A stretch of 64,000 bases of DNA from Xanthomonas sp. CFBP 8443 (GCF_025666195.1 NZ_CP102592.1:5146001-5210000), one strand, 5' to 3'. Shown: positions 25,973 through 34,506, numbered from the stretch's first letter. Numbers and translations: made by a program. Notes: a model not told the origin generated them from the letters alone.

Positions 25973-26260
25973 TCAGGCGCCGACCGGGGTCAGCGTGCCA
26001 TGGCCCTTCGGCGTCTTGATGCCGACGCAGGTGCCGGCCGGTACGTTCTTCCATGCATTGCCTTGGTAGTCGCGCTTGGACGTGCCCGCGCAACTGGTGC
26101 CGGCGCCGGCCTTGCAATCGTTCTGGCCGGCCTTGGCGACGCCGTAGCACTTTTCCATCGGCTTGGGTTGCGTGGAGGGGTCGGCGCCCTGCGCCATCGC
26201 GGCTCCGGTGACGAGGGCCGCCAAGGTCAGGGCCGACGCTGCAGCGTTGCGTACGTTCAT
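25973..26260 (-). CDS. bufA: Bufferin precursor, four-cysteine (BufA1/DUF2282 type)
   Basis: A 95-residue exported peptide of the DUF2282 family. The signal peptide is [20 protein letters not shown] ending AMAQ. The mature region has four cysteines (38, 49, 57, 78) in the canonical bufferin pattern: [34 protein letters not shown], and [10 protein letters not shown]. In Caulobacter the two central cysteines are modified and the peptide buffers periplasmic copper. It is the first gene of bufA-bufB-bufC-doxX and has a GTAACC-N16-CGAA promoter 76-101 bases upstream. Confidence 0.92.
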   Translation of the reverse strand: MNVRNAAASALTLAALVTGAAMAQGADPSTQPKPMEKCYGVAKAGQNDCKAGAGTSCAGTSKRDYQGNAWKNVPAGTCVGIKTPKGHGTLTPVGA

Positions 26261-26335
26261 GGGATGCTCCTGTGGAAACGGGTGAAGAGAGGGACCGGAT
26301 CGCGAGCGCACCATGCGACCGGATCCTTTCTGCAA

Positions 26336-26361
26336 TTCGCCACGAATGCCGCCACGGTTAC
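26336..26361 (-). promoter_or_regulatory. ECF (SigF-type) promoter of bufA-bufB-bufC-doxX
   Basis: On the minus strand GTAACC (26361-26356) and CGAA (26339-26336) are separated by 16 bases. Sequence context GGCTGTAACCG is identical to that of the divergent sigma-factor promoter. The predicted transcript begins about 70 bases before the bufA ATG. Confidence 0.85.
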
Positions 26362-26404
26362 AGCCAATGGCCGAGTCGGAAATGAAAAATTTCTGTCGCT
26401 GGCT

Positions 26405-26430
26405 GTAACCGCCGTCGCGGATGCGACGAA
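26405..26430 (+). promoter_or_regulatory. Autoregulatory ECF promoter of the sigma/anti-sigma pair
   Basis: GTAACC (26405-26410), 16-base spacer, CGAA (26427-26430) on the plus strand. It lies about 44 bases from the divergent bufA promoter and reads toward the ECF sigma gene 350 bases downstream, implying positive autoregulation and a long leader. Confidence 0.82.
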
Positions 26431-26779
26431 CTACCTCTGAATCGAAGAGGGGCAGGGAAACCGGAGTGAACAGCGAGACAGCGATGGCGGCGGTGGCCGT
26501 CGCCCCTGCGCCTGCGGCGCCATTGGTCGCGGCGGCGGCGGGCCTGTGCGCGGTTGCCCGCCCTGGATGGCGGGAACCGGCGCCGGCGCCAGGCGCTGCC
26601 GGGTCCACGGCGGTGGCGGCAATGGCGGTCGGGCACGGGACGCAGGTCCGGCGTCCAGGCCGGCGCCGTCCTATCCTGCGTGTCCGGCGCCCGCCAGGCC
26701 GCCGTGGAGAGCGCTGCATGTGCATCCGCCGTTCGCGCCGTGTCCCCGTCCCATCCCAGGCCGCCGGCAGCGTGCCGCG

Positions 26780-27343
26780 ATGAGCCGCCTGGACGCGCTG
26801 CAGGCGGTGGAAGCGCGCCTGCACCTGCTGTTCGTGGCCGGCCTGGATGGCGACGCGCGCGACTATCGCGCGTTCCTGGACGAGCTCAGCGCCCACCTGC
26901 GCGGTTTCCTGCGCCGACGCCTGAGCCATGCGCCCGACGACGTCGAAGACGTCCTGCAGGAAACCCTGCTGGCCATCCACAACAGCCGCCACACCTACCG
27001 CCGCAGCGAGCCGCTGACCGCGTGGGTCTATGCGGTCGCCCGCTACAAGCTGCTGGACTTCTACCGGGCGCATGCGCGCAAAGGTCCGCTGCAACTGCCG
27101 CTGACCGCCGCCGACGATCTGTTCGCGCATGCGGACGACGCGCCGGCGCACGCCCGCCATGAAATCGGCCGGCTGCTGGAGCAGTTGCCGGACCGGCACC
27201 GCTTGCCGATCGTGCATGTGAAGCTGCAGGGCCTGTCGGTCAGCGAAACCGCCAGGTTGACCGGCATGTCCGAATCGGCGGTCAAGATCGGCGTGCACCG
27301 CGGACTCAAGGCGCTGGCGCTGAAGATCAGGAGTACGACATGA
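26780..27343 (+). CDS. sigF: ECF sigma factor, SigF (NrsF-regulated) type
   Basis: A 187-residue extracytoplasmic-function sigma factor. The sigma-2 region includes [32 protein letters not shown], and [20 protein letters not shown]. The sigma-4 region is [20 protein letters not shown] followed by [20 protein letters not shown] and HRGLKAL. It overlaps the anti-sigma gene by ATGA. In Caulobacter, SigF with NrsF controls a bufferin operon in response to metals and oxidants. Here the divergent bufferin genes and three matching promoters show the same logic. The start at 26780 gives a normal length; the 350-base leader contains an open frame that ends at the start codon (see findings). Confidence 0.92.
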   Translation: MSRLDALQAVEARLHLLFVAGLDGDARDYRAFLDELSAHLRGFLRRRLSHAPDDVEDVLQETLLAIHNSRHTYRRSEPLTAWVYAVARYKLLDFYRAHARKGPLQLPLTAADDLFAHADDAPAHARHEIGRLLEQLPDRHRLPIVHVKLQGLSVSETARLTGMSESAVKIGVHRGLKALALKIRSTT

Positions 27344-27981
27344 AGACCGATGAATTGATTGCGCTGCTGGCGCAGGAACCCTTGCGCGTGGACCGGCATG
27401 CCTCTGCCGAGCGGTTCGCGCTGGCGCTGCCGAGCGGGCTGCTGGGTGCGCTGCTGTTGGCATCAGCGGTGTTCGGGATCCGCCCGGATCTGGCGGTGGC
27501 GACTGCGGATCCGGCGTTCTGGGCGAAGCTGGGCTTCGCCGCGTGCATGGCCGCCGGCGCCGGCCTGGCGGCCTGGCGCCTGGCCACGCCCGGGCGGCGG
27601 GTCGGCACCGCCGCCATCGCGATCGGCGTCCCGGTCGTGGCGTTGTGGATCGCCGCCAGCGCCGCGCTGTGGGCGGCGCCGGCGGACCTACGCCTGCCAT
27701 TGCTGCAGGGCCAGAGCTGGCACAGCTGCCCGTTCAATATCGCGCTGCTGTCGATTCCGAGCTTCGCCAGCGTGTTCTGGGCCTTGCGCGGGCTGGCACC
27801 GACCCGCCTGCGCGTAGCCGGCGCCGCCGGCGGGCTGCTCGGCGGCGCGCTGGCGACCATGGCCTATTGCATCCATTGCCCGGAGATGGCGGTCCCGTTC
27901 TGGGCGCTCTGGTACGTGCTGGGAATGGCGCTGCCGACCGCCCTTGGCGCCGCGCTCGGCCCACGTCTGTTGCGCTGGTAG
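27340..27981 (+). CDS. nrsF: NrsF-family (DUF1109) membrane anti-sigma factor
   Basis: A 213-residue inner-membrane protein with six predicted transmembrane helices that would hold the ECF sigma factor inactive. The N-terminal [20 protein letters not shown] is the cytosolic sigma-binding part typical of DUF1109. Conserved cysteines are found in SWHSCPFNI (C130) and [13 protein letters not shown] (C177, C180). In Caulobacter the equivalent pair is needed for metal sensing, so direct thiol-metal sensing is likely. It is translationally coupled to the sigma gene. The role is well supported by order, overlap and cysteine placement. Confidence 0.9.
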   Translation: MKTDELIALLAQEPLRVDRHASAERFALALPSGLLGALLLASAVFGIRPDLAVATADPAFWAKLGFAACMAAGAGLAAWRLATPGRRVGTAAIAIGVPVVALWIAASAALWAAPADLRLPLLQGQSWHSCPFNIALLSIPSFASVFWALRGLAPTRLRVAGAAGGLLGGALATMAYCIHCPEMAVPFWALWYVLGMALPTALGAALGPRLLRW

Positions 27982-27983
27982 CG

Positions 27984-28010
27984 GCGGCGCCTTTCGTGTG
28001 GCGGCGCCGC
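27984..28010 (+). terminator. GC hairpin after nrsF
   Basis: GCGGCGCC (27984-27991) pairs with GGCGCCGC (28003-28010), starting two bases after the nrsF stop. No T-run follows, so termination is only possible. Confidence 0.4.
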
Positions 28011-28105
28011 GTCCGCCACGCGGCATGACCTCCGGTCGTGGGCGGTGCAGGCGGATCCCGGTATGCTCGCGCCGGCTCCGCCCTCCCTTCCACGACACCG
28101 CCTCC

Positions 28106-29134
28106 ATGACCGCCTTCCGTTCCCCGCGCCTGCTCCTGTCCCTGTCCCTGTTCGGCCTGCTCGCGGGCTGCGGCGGCGACCCCAAGCCGGCACCGCCGGC
28201 GCCGGTGGTCGTGGGACCGGCACCGACCGCCGCGGTCAAGCCGCTGCGCATCGGCATCGCCCTGGGCGGCGGCGCGGCCAAGGGCTTCGCCCATATCGGC
28301 GTGATCAAGATGCTGCAGGCCAACGGGCTGGAACCGGTGGTGGTGTCCGGCACCAGCGCCGGCAGCGTGGTCGGCGCGCTGTACGCCAGCGGCATGGACG
28401 CGTTCCAGATGCAGCAGGCCGCGGTGGCGCTGGACGAGACCAGCATCCGCGACATGCGCCTGTTCTCCGGCGGCCTGGTGCAGGGCCAGGCGCTGCAGGA
28501 CTACGTCAACGCCCAGCTCAAGAACCGCCCGATCGAAAAACTCGGCAAGCCCTTCGCCGCGGTGTCCACACGCCTGGAGGACGGCGAGCGCACCGTGTTC
28601 GTACGCGGCAACGCCGGCCAGGCGGTGCGCGCCTCCAGCAGCATTCCCGGCGTGTTCGAACCGGTCACCATCGGCAAGTTCCATTATGTGGACGGCGGCG
28701 TGGTCAGCCCGGTGCCGGTGGACGCCGCGCGCCAGCTCGGCGCCGACTTCGTGGTCGCGGTGGACATCTCCAGCAAGGCCAGCGGCAAGAACCCGGCCGG
28801 CATGCTCGGCATCGTCAACCAGTCGATCGCGATCATGGGCCAGCGCCTGGGCCAGCAGGAACTGGCGCGCGCGGACATCGTGATCCGGCCCAAGGTCAAC
28901 GACATCGGCGCCGCCGACTTCGCCCAGCGCAACGCCGCCATCCTGGAAGGCGAAAAGGCCGCACTGGCGGCGATGCCGCAGATCAAGGCCAAGCTGGCGC
29001 AGCTGCAGCAACAGCGCACCGCGGCCGCCACCGCTGCCGCAAGGGCCGCACAGCCGGTCGCCCCGCCGTGCGAACCGCGCTCGCGCCTGGGCCGCCTGAT
29101 CGGTCGCGACGATCCGTGCAAGAAGCAGGACTGA
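28106..29134 (+). CDS. Patatin-like phospholipase lipoprotein
   Basis: A 342-residue protein with lipoprotein signal peptide (LLLSLSLFGLLAGC) followed by a Pro/Ala linker. The patatin domain has the oxyanion loop GGGAAKGFAH, the nucleophile GTSAGS, and the catalytic Asp motif DGG in YVDGGVVSPVP, all the elements of the Ser-Asp dyad. It resembles RssA/NTE-type patatins and is predicted to be a membrane-anchored acyl hydrolase in the periplasm. The tail is basic and Ala-rich. It stands alone and converges on the siderophore receptor. Confidence 0.92.
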   Translation: MTAFRSPRLLLSLSLFGLLAGCGGDPKPAPPAPVVVGPAPTAAVKPLRIGIALGGGAAKGFAHIGVIKMLQANGLEPVVVSGTSAGSVVGALYASGMDAFQMQQAAVALDETSIRDMRLFSGGLVQGQALQDYVNAQLKNRPIEKLGKPFAAVSTRLEDGERTVFVRGNAGQAVRASSSIPGVFEPVTIGKFHYVDGGVVSPVPVDAARQLGADFVVAVDISSKASGKNPAGMLGIVNQSIAIMGQRLGQQELARADIVIRPKVNDIGAADFAQRNAAILEGEKAALAAMPQIKAKLAQLQQQRTAAATAAARAAQPVAPPCEPRSRLGRLIGRDDPCKKQD

Positions 29135-29181
29135 GCCAGCACGGCAACGGCAGGCACCCGGCGCAATTCGGGCGCGATGAC

Positions 29182-29214
29182 AGGAGCGGCTAGGCGTCCA
29201 CGCCCACCGCTCCT
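29182..29214. terminator. Hairpin between convergent genes
   Basis: AGGAGCGG (29182-29189) pairs with CCGCTCCT (29207-29214), midway between the patatin stop and the stop of the oppositely oriented receptor. It looks like a degenerate GTAG-family palindrome (ends CTCCTAC) acting as a bidirectional terminator. Confidence 0.5.
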
Positions 29215-29223
29215 ACGCACGCC

Positions 29224-31431
29224 TCAGTAACGCCAGCGCAAGGTGAAGCTGACGAAACGCGGTTCACCGTAGTTCTGGTAGTCCAGATTCGCCCAATACT
29301 TCTTGTCCAACGCATTGCGTACGGCCAGCGTCGCGGTCCATTGCGTGCTGAGCTGGTAGTTCGCGTTGAAGTGCACCAGCGTGTAGGCGTCCTGCACCAC
29401 GGTGACCGGCACCTCGGCGCCGCTGCCGTCGCCCACCGGACGCAGGATGTTGTAGCCGCGCACCGCGCTCTGCCAGCTGAGCCCGCCGCCGATGCTCAGG
29501 CGTTGCCAGGCGCCCGGCAGGCGCCACTGGGTGGACAGCTGCAGATAGTCTTCCGGCAGGTTGGCGTAGATCGCGTCGGTCGGCGCGCGGGTGACCTTGG
29601 CGTGGGTGTAGCCGGCGTTGAGCGTCCAGCCCGGGCGCAGCTCGCCGCTGACGTCCACTTCCCAGCCGCGGCTCTTGGTGCCGTCGATGCCGAGGTAGGC
29701 CGAGCTGCCGTCGGGCAGCGACGCTTCGGGCTGGCTCATGTCGCGCACCGCGTAGTTGTCCTGCCGCGCCTCGAACACCGCCGCGCCGAGCAACGCGCGG
29801 CCGCCGCCCAGCTGCGCCTTGATCCCCGCTTCCAGGTTGGAGCCTTCTACCGGCGCCAGCAGGTTGTTGTCCTTGTCCTTGTAGTTCTGCGGGTTGAAGA
29901 TCTCGGTGTAGCTGGCGTAGGCGGAGATCTCCGGGGTGATGGCGTAGACCAGGCCGACGTAGGGCGTGACTTCGTCGCTGACCTCGTAGCGGCCGCTGGT
30001 CCCGGTGTAGGCGCCGCTGGTGTCGTAGGCGCGCGTGCGCGTTTCCCACGAGCTCAGGCGCGCGCCGGCAATCAGCGACAGCGGTTCGGCCAGGCGCAGG
30101 CGCGTGGACGCGTACACGCCGCGCTGGGTGGTGCGCGCCACGCGCGAGGCGCCGGTGCGCGCATAGGTGACCTCGGAAATGTCGCCGTCCCAGTCGTGGA
30201 CGTTGGGGATGTAGTAGCAGCGCTCGCGGCCGCAGCTGGCCCAGTCGCCGGGATAGCGCAGCGCCAGGGTGGAGGCGGTCGATTGCAGGTCCTGCCAGCT
30301 GCCGCCGACGACCAGGTCGTGGTCGCGGCCGAACAGCGGGAACGTGCCGGACAGGTACACGTCCACGCCATCGCGCGTATCGGCGGTCTCGCCAGCGGCG
30401 GCGCGCAGATAGATGCCGCTGCCGTCGCGCGTGTCCGGATAGCCGCTGCCGTACACGCGCAGGTTGCGCACCTCGCCCTCGGTGCGGGCGACGTTGACCT
30501 TCAGCAGCCAGTCCTCGCCGAAGCGCTGCTCCAGGTTGGCGAAGGCGGTGTGCGTGTCGCGCTGCCAGCGCGACCACTTCGGTGCCAGGTTGGTCGAACT
30601 GGGCAGGTCGGCGAAGGAACCGTCGGCGGCGAAGTACGGCACCGTGCCCCAGGTCGAGCCGACCGGATCGTTGTCCTGGCGCTGATAGCCGACGGTGACC
30701 GTGGTGGAGTCGGTCAGGTCGCCTTCCAGCACCGCCATGCCCGACATCTTCTGCTCGTGATAGTGGTCGTAGTAGTAGTCGCGGTCCTGCCAGGCGGCGA
30801 CGACGCGGCTGCGGAAGCGGCCGTCGTCGGTGAGCGGCGCGGTCACGTCGGCCTGCGTGCGGCGGAAATCCCAGCTGCCGGTGGTGGCCGCGAACGAGGC
30901 GTCGAAACTCTTGCCCGGACGCTTGCGCAGCATGTTGACCGTGGCCGAGGGAATGCCCGCGCCGCTGAGCAGGCCATTGGCGCCACGGATCACTTCGACG
31001 CGGTCGTAGAAGACCATGTCGTATTCCTGGTTGGTCGAACCGCTGTAGGTCGGCAGGCCGTCGACCTGGAAGTCGGTGATCTGGAAACCGCGCGCGAAAT
31101 ACAGCGGGCGCTGCGTGTCGTAGAAGGACACGTTGACGCCGGTGACGTTGCGCAGCACGTCGTTGACGCTGAACAGCGATTCCTCCTCCAGCCGCTGCAG
31201 CCCGAGCACGCTGACCGACTGCGGCGTCTCCTGCAGGGTCAGCGGCAGGCGCGTGGTCGTCGACGGCTGCGCGCGCGCACGGCTGCCGCTGACCTCGACC
31301 TTGTCCAGCGTGGTGGGCTGAGCGGCGCCGGCATCGGCCGCCGCGTCGGCCGCGTGCAAGGGCGCGGTGGTGGTGGACAGGACGGACAGCAGGGCGAGAT
31401 GCAGCAGGTGGCGCGTGGGGGAGCGGGTCAT
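29224..31431 (-). CDS. TonB-dependent siderophore receptor
   Basis: A 735-residue outer-membrane receptor of the siderophore class (FhuE/FpvA-like). The start MTRSPTRHLLHLALLSVLST begins the signal peptide (cleavage near LHAADA). A TonB box region LDKVEVSGSR leads into the siderophore-receptor signature LPLTLQETPQSVSVLGLQRL. The plug follows with DVLRNVTGVNVSFYDTQRP, YFARGFQITDFQVDGLPTY and VEVIRGANGLLSGAGIPSAT. The barrel ends FVSFTLRWRY. The siderophore cannot be predicted. A Fur-box-like sequence lies 175 bases upstream, next to the divergent or tandem Lrp gene. Confidence 0.92.
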   Translation of the reverse strand: MTRSPTRHLLHLALLSVLSTTTAPLHAADAAADAGAAQPTTLDKVEVSGSRARAQPSTTTRLPLTLQETPQSVSVLGLQRLEEESLFSVNDVLRNVTGVNVSFYDTQRPLYFARGFQITDFQVDGLPTYSGSTNQEYDMVFYDRVEVIRGANGLLSGAGIPSATVNMLRKRPGKSFDASFAATTGSWDFRRTQADVTAPLTDDGRFRSRVVAAWQDRDYYYDHYHEQKMSGMAVLEGDLTDSTTVTVGYQRQDNDPVGSTWGTVPYFAADGSFADLPSSTNLAPKWSRWQRDTHTAFANLEQRFGEDWLLKVNVARTEGEVRNLRVYGSGYPDTRDGSGIYLRAAAGETADTRDGVDVYLSGTFPLFGRDHDLVVGGSWQDLQSTASTLALRYPGDWASCGRERCYYIPNVHDWDGDISEVTYARTGASRVARTTQRGVYASTRLRLAEPLSLIAGARLSSWETRTRAYDTSGAYTGTSGRYEVSDEVTPYVGLVYAITPEISAYASYTEIFNPQNYKDKDNNLLAPVEGSNLEAGIKAQLGGGRALLGAAVFEARQDNYAVRDMSQPEASLPDGSSAYLGIDGTKSRGWEVDVSGELRPGWTLNAGYTHAKVTRAPTDAIYANLPEDYLQLSTQWRLPGAWQRLSIGGGLSWQSAVRGYNILRPVGDGSGAEVPVTVVQDAYTLVHFNANYQLSTQWTATLAVRNALDKKYWANLDYQNYGEPRFVSFTLRWRY

Positions 31432-31605
31432 GGAATCGGCGTCGTCGTTGAGCGGCGGCGACCGATGCAGGCGCGCCGCCGAGGGGGAGAGGAAACGGAC
31501 GGGCGCAGACGGGCTCCACGGCACGGATATCCGGCATGGCTGGCCCAGAGTCGGGCTGGCGGGATCGAGCGGGAGACGCTGGGCCGGCTGCGGCCGTCGC
31601 GAGAC

Positions 31606-31624
31606 GCAAATGTAAATCGTTAGC
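31606..31624. promoter_or_regulatory. Possible Fur box upstream of the siderophore receptor
   Basis: GCAAATGTAAATCGTTAGC matches the 19-base Fur consensus GATAATGATAATCATTATC in 13 positions. It sits in one of the few AT-rich patches of the window (31605-31640), which is probably the receptor promoter. Confidence 0.45.
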
Positions 31625-31681
31625 AACAACTTAACAAGCGCTGGCGCCGTTCGGCACGCGTGCTGTCGTCCCGATCGCCGC

Positions 31682-32161
31682 TCAGCCGCGCGGCAGTGGC
31701 AGGCCCGCGAAGTCCTTGACCGTGCGCAGCACGAAGCTGGAATTGACGTCGGCCACGCCGGCGGCATTGAGCAGCTTGTCCAGCAGGAAGGCGGAGAAAT
31801 GCGCCAGATCGCGCACGTAGACGTGCAGCAGGTAGTCCATGTCGCCGGTCAGCGCGTGGCAGGCGACCACCTCGTCCCAGCCCTGCACGCTGTCGGCGAA
31901 GTGGGCGATGCCGCTTTGCCCATGCTTTTCCAGCTGCACCCGGACGAAGGCCTGCAGACCCAGGCCGATCGCGCCCGGCACCAGGCGTGCCGCGTAGCCG
32001 GCCACGATCCCGTCGGCCTCCAGCCGCTGCACCCGGCGCAGGCAGGCCGACGGCGACAGGTTCACCTGGGCCGCCAGCTCGGCATTGCTGGCCCGGCCCT
32101 GCCGTTGCAACAGGGCCAGCAGGCGCAGGTCGGTGCGGTCGAACGCGGCCGAATCGGTCAT
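31682..32161 (-). CDS. Lrp/AsnC family transcriptional regulator
   Basis: A 159-residue regulator. The N-terminal helix-turn-helix is FDRTDLRLLALLQRQGRASN then AELAAQVNLSPSACLRRVQR, and the C-terminal RAM ligand/oligomerisation domain includes VVACHALTGDMDYLLHVYVR. It is divergent from phhA with 126 bases between starts, so it probably senses an aromatic or other amino acid and controls phhA and itself. Xanthomonads have several Lrp paralogues; the cognate amino acid here is inferred, not shown. Confidence 0.9.
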   Translation of the reverse strand: MTDSAAFDRTDLRLLALLQRQGRASNAELAAQVNLSPSACLRRVQRLEADGIVAGYAARLVPGAIGLGLQAFVRVQLEKHGQSGIAHFADSVQGWDEVVACHALTGDMDYLLHVYVRDLAHFSAFLLDKLLNAAGVADVNSSFVLRTVKDFAGLPLPRG

Positions 32162-32287
32162 TTATTGCTCTGCAACATGGCTTTGGTGCAACAATCTTGC
32201 GCGCAGCGGCCGCAAGCGCGCAACTTCGCAAGCCCATTGCGTGGCTTGGCGCCTACCATCACAGGCACTCTTCCGGAGCTACCGCCC

Positions 32288-33178
32288 ATGGAAACCGCAC
32301 CGCGCCGCGTCGAACACCAGCAGACCGACAAGGGCTACGTGCCGGTCTACACCACGGCCGTGGTCGCGCAGCCATGGGACAGCTACAGCGCCGACGACCA
32401 CGCCACCTGGGGCACGCTGTACCAGCGCCAGCGCGAACTGCTGGTCGGCCGCGCCTGCGACGAGTTCCTGCAGGCGCAGGACGCGATGGGTATGAACCCG
32501 CAGGCGATCCCGCGCTTCGAGCAGCTCAACGAGGTGCTGGGCGCGGCCACCGGCTGGACCCTGGTCGGAGTCGAAGGCCTGCTGCCGGAACTGGATTTCT
32601 TCGATCACCTGGCCAATCGCCGCTTCCCGGTGACCTGGTGGATCCGCCGTCCCGAGCAGATCGACTACATCGCCGAGCCGGACCTGTTCCACGACCTGTT
32701 CGGCCACGTGCCGCTGTTGATGAACCCGCTGTTCGCCGACTACATGCAGGCCTACGGCCGCGGCGGAGTGAAGGCGCACGGCATCGGCCCGGACGCGTTG
32801 CAGAACCTCACCCGCCTGTACTGGTACACGGTGGAATTCGGACTGATCGCCAGCGCCGACGGCCTGCGCATCTTCGGCGCCGGCATCGTCTCGTCCAAGG
32901 GCGAATCGCTGTACGCGCTGGAATCGGCCGCGCCCAACCGCATCGGCTTCGACCTGGCGCGGATCATGCGCACCCGCTACCGCATCGACACCTTCCAGAA
33001 GACCTACTTCGTCATCGACAGCTTCGAGCAGCTGATGCAGGCGACTGCGCCGGACTTCACTCCGATCTATGTGGCGCTGGAAACCCAGGAGCACCTGCCG
33101 GCCGGCGAGGTTCAGGAAGGCGACCGCGTGTACCAGAAGGGCACCGGCGAAGGCTGGGCGGAAGGCGGCGACGTTTAA
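32288..33178 (+). CDS. phhA: Phenylalanine 4-monooxygenase
   Basis: A 296-residue pterin-dependent iron hydroxylase converting phenylalanine to tyrosine. The iron ligands are in FHDLFGHVPLL (His135 and His140) and WYTVEFGL (Glu183). The pterin-binding segment VEGLLPELDFFDHLANRRFP is intact, and FGAGIVSSKGESLYAL is the classic C-terminal catalytic stretch. It lacks a regulatory ACT domain, as bacterial enzymes do. The start METAPRRVEHQQTDKGYVPV follows a weak site. In Xanthomonas, tyrosine feeds homogentisate and pigment routes; no such genes are adjacent. Confidence 0.95.
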   Translation: METAPRRVEHQQTDKGYVPVYTTAVVAQPWDSYSADDHATWGTLYQRQRELLVGRACDEFLQAQDAMGMNPQAIPRFEQLNEVLGAATGWTLVGVEGLLPELDFFDHLANRRFPVTWWIRRPEQIDYIAEPDLFHDLFGHVPLLMNPLFADYMQAYGRGGVKAHGIGPDALQNLTRLYWYTVEFGLIASADGLRIFGAGIVSSKGESLYALESAAPNRIGFDLARIMRTRYRIDTFQKTYFVIDSFEQLMQATAPDFTPIYVALETQEHLPAGEVQEGDRVYQKGTGEGWAEGGDV

Positions 33179-33180
33179 CC

Positions 33181-33205
33181 GTAGAGCCGGGCTCTGCCCG
33201 GCTGC
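33181..33205. repeat. GTAG palindrome (GTAGAGCCGGGC type), copy 1
   Basis: GTAGAGCCGGGCTCTGCCCG with GCTGC after it forms the hairpin AGCCGGGC/GCCCGGCT. It sits directly after the phhA stop and may act as a bidirectional terminator for phhA and the convergent Fic gene. An almost identical copy is at 34507. Confidence 0.8.
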
Positions 33206-33207
33206 TT

Positions 33208-34410
33208 TCAACGCGGCCGCGTAGCCACGCGCGCTGGTGGCTGGTTGAGTCGCTTGAGGACGGCGTGGGCGTGGTACGTCCTGCCCCACTTCTTCTCGTT
33301 GCCCTTCGACAGGATTCCGGCCTCCTCGAGCGCATAGATGCCGGTAAGCGCTGACCGGTCAGACACATCCAGCAGCGAAGCAACCTGTGACGCCGTGACC
33401 ACCGGATGGCCGACCAGCAGCGCGGGAAGTCGACGCGCGACAGAATCGCCGCGATAGCGGCTTACCTTCACCGACCACTCTGCTACAAGCTGCTGCATGT
33501 CCTCGGCGATGGCGATCGCATCGTTCGCCGACTCCACCACGGCCTTGGAGACCATATCCATCCACGGTACCCAGTTGCCTTTGATCTGCACCTGGTTGAG
33601 CGCTTCGTAGTAGGTGTCCTTGCTTCGGAGCAATGCGCCGGACAGGTACAGCGGTGGATATCCTTCTGCCGCCAGTATCAGCGGCATCAGCAGCCGACCG
33701 GTGCGTCCATTGCCATCCTTGTATGGATGGATGGTTTCGAACTGGGCGTGCGCGATGGCGAGCTGGGCAAGGATGTTCAGTTCGAACTGTTCGTCTTCCG
33801 CCGCCTGGTACTGCAGCATCTGCCGTTCCAGTTCCTGCATCGCCTCGCCGATCCGGTCCGGCGGCGAAGGAACGAAGCGTGCGTCTTCAAGGCGTCCTCC
33901 CAACGGGCCGATGACGGCCTGTTCCTGACGATAGCTGCCCTTTGGGAAATGCTCGGGCGTGTCCTGCATCAGCACTGCGTGCAGGTGATTGACCAGCGCA
34001 AGGTCGATGGCGGACCTACCCCGCTCCTTGACCGCTTCAAGGCCGTCCTGCAGCGCCTGTACGTAACGCTCGGTGACCACCACGTCGGCGGGCAGGCCGT
34101 CGAGGCCAAGGGTAGCTTCATACACCAGCAACTGGTCCAGATCGGTCTGGGTCCCTTCTATCTGGGAGCTCTGCACGGCTTCGCGTCGCGCCAAGGTACG
34201 GGTGACCAGATCCGGGGCAGGCCAGTGGCGCATTGCCTGTTCCAGCCGGGCCAGCGCCGCGTTGGCGCCAGCGAACAGTTCGCGGTTGCCCGACTGCCCA
34301 GCGGGCAGCCTGCGCGGCGTTGGCGGGGCTGTCATGGCCACCAGGTTCGTGCGACCTTCGACCGGCACCAGGTACTGGCGCAGTGGGACCGCTATGTCTT
34401 CCCGTCGCAT
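33208..34410 (-). CDS. Fic family AMP-transferase with C-terminal winged helix
   Basis: A 400-residue Fic protein that would transfer AMP (or another nucleotide moiety) to Ser, Thr or Tyr hydroxyls, or remove it. The active-site loop is HPYKDGNGRTGR (228-239), a full match to HPFxDGNGRxxR. The class II inhibitory helix is SSQIEGT (81-87, Glu85), which blocks ATP orientation until relieved. An N-terminal Fic_N-like region covers 20-120. The C-terminal 80 residues look like a winged-helix domain (VTASQVASLLDVSDRSALTG then IYALEEAGIL), found in many Fic proteins and able to bind DNA. The upstream region holds two perfect palindromes, consistent with autoregulation. No toxin-antitoxin partner is next to it. 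Confidence 0.93.
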   Translation of the reverse strand: MRREDIAVPLRQYLVPVEGRTNLVAMTAPPTPRRLPAGQSGNRELFAGANAALARLEQAMRHWPAPDLVTRTLARREAVQSSQIEGTQTDLDQLLVYEATLGLDGLPADVVVTERYVQALQDGLEAVKERGRSAIDLALVNHLHAVLMQDTPEHFPKGSYRQEQAVIGPLGGRLEDARFVPSPPDRIGEAMQELERQMLQYQAAEDEQFELNILAQLAIAHAQFETIHPYKDGNGRTGRLLMPLILAAEGYPPLYLSGALLRSKDTYYEALNQVQIKGNWVPWMDMVSKAVVESANDAIAIAEDMQQLVAEWSVKVSRYRGDSVARRLPALLVGHPVVTASQVASLLDVSDRSALTGIYALEEAGILSKGNEKKWGRTYHAHAVLKRLNQPPARVATRPR

Positions 34411-34425
34411 GGAACCCTCCGCCCT

Positions 34426-34458
34426 AAACTTCAAAAGCACTCTACGCTTTTGAAGTTT
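34426..34458. promoter_or_regulatory. Operator-like inverted repeat 1 of the Fic gene
   Basis: AAACTTCAAAAGC (34426-34438) and GCTTTTGAAGTTT (34446-34458) are perfect 13-base arms around a seven-base spacer. The repeat starts 16 bases before the Fic start codon, so it overlaps the likely promoter/ribosome region. Confidence 0.75.
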
Positions 34459-34468
34459 GGTGCGCCAT

Positions 34469-34497
34469 CCTTCAAAAGCATCAATGGCTTTTGAAGG
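34469..34497. promoter_or_regulatory. Operator-like inverted repeat 2 of the Fic gene
   Basis: CCTTCAAAAGC (34469-34479) and GCTTTTGAAGG (34487-34497) are perfect 11-base arms with the same seven-base spacer as repeat 1. The centres of the two repeats are 41 bases apart, about four helical turns, placing them on one DNA face. Confidence 0.75.
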
Positions 34498-34506
34498 TTG
34501 GCGCTG

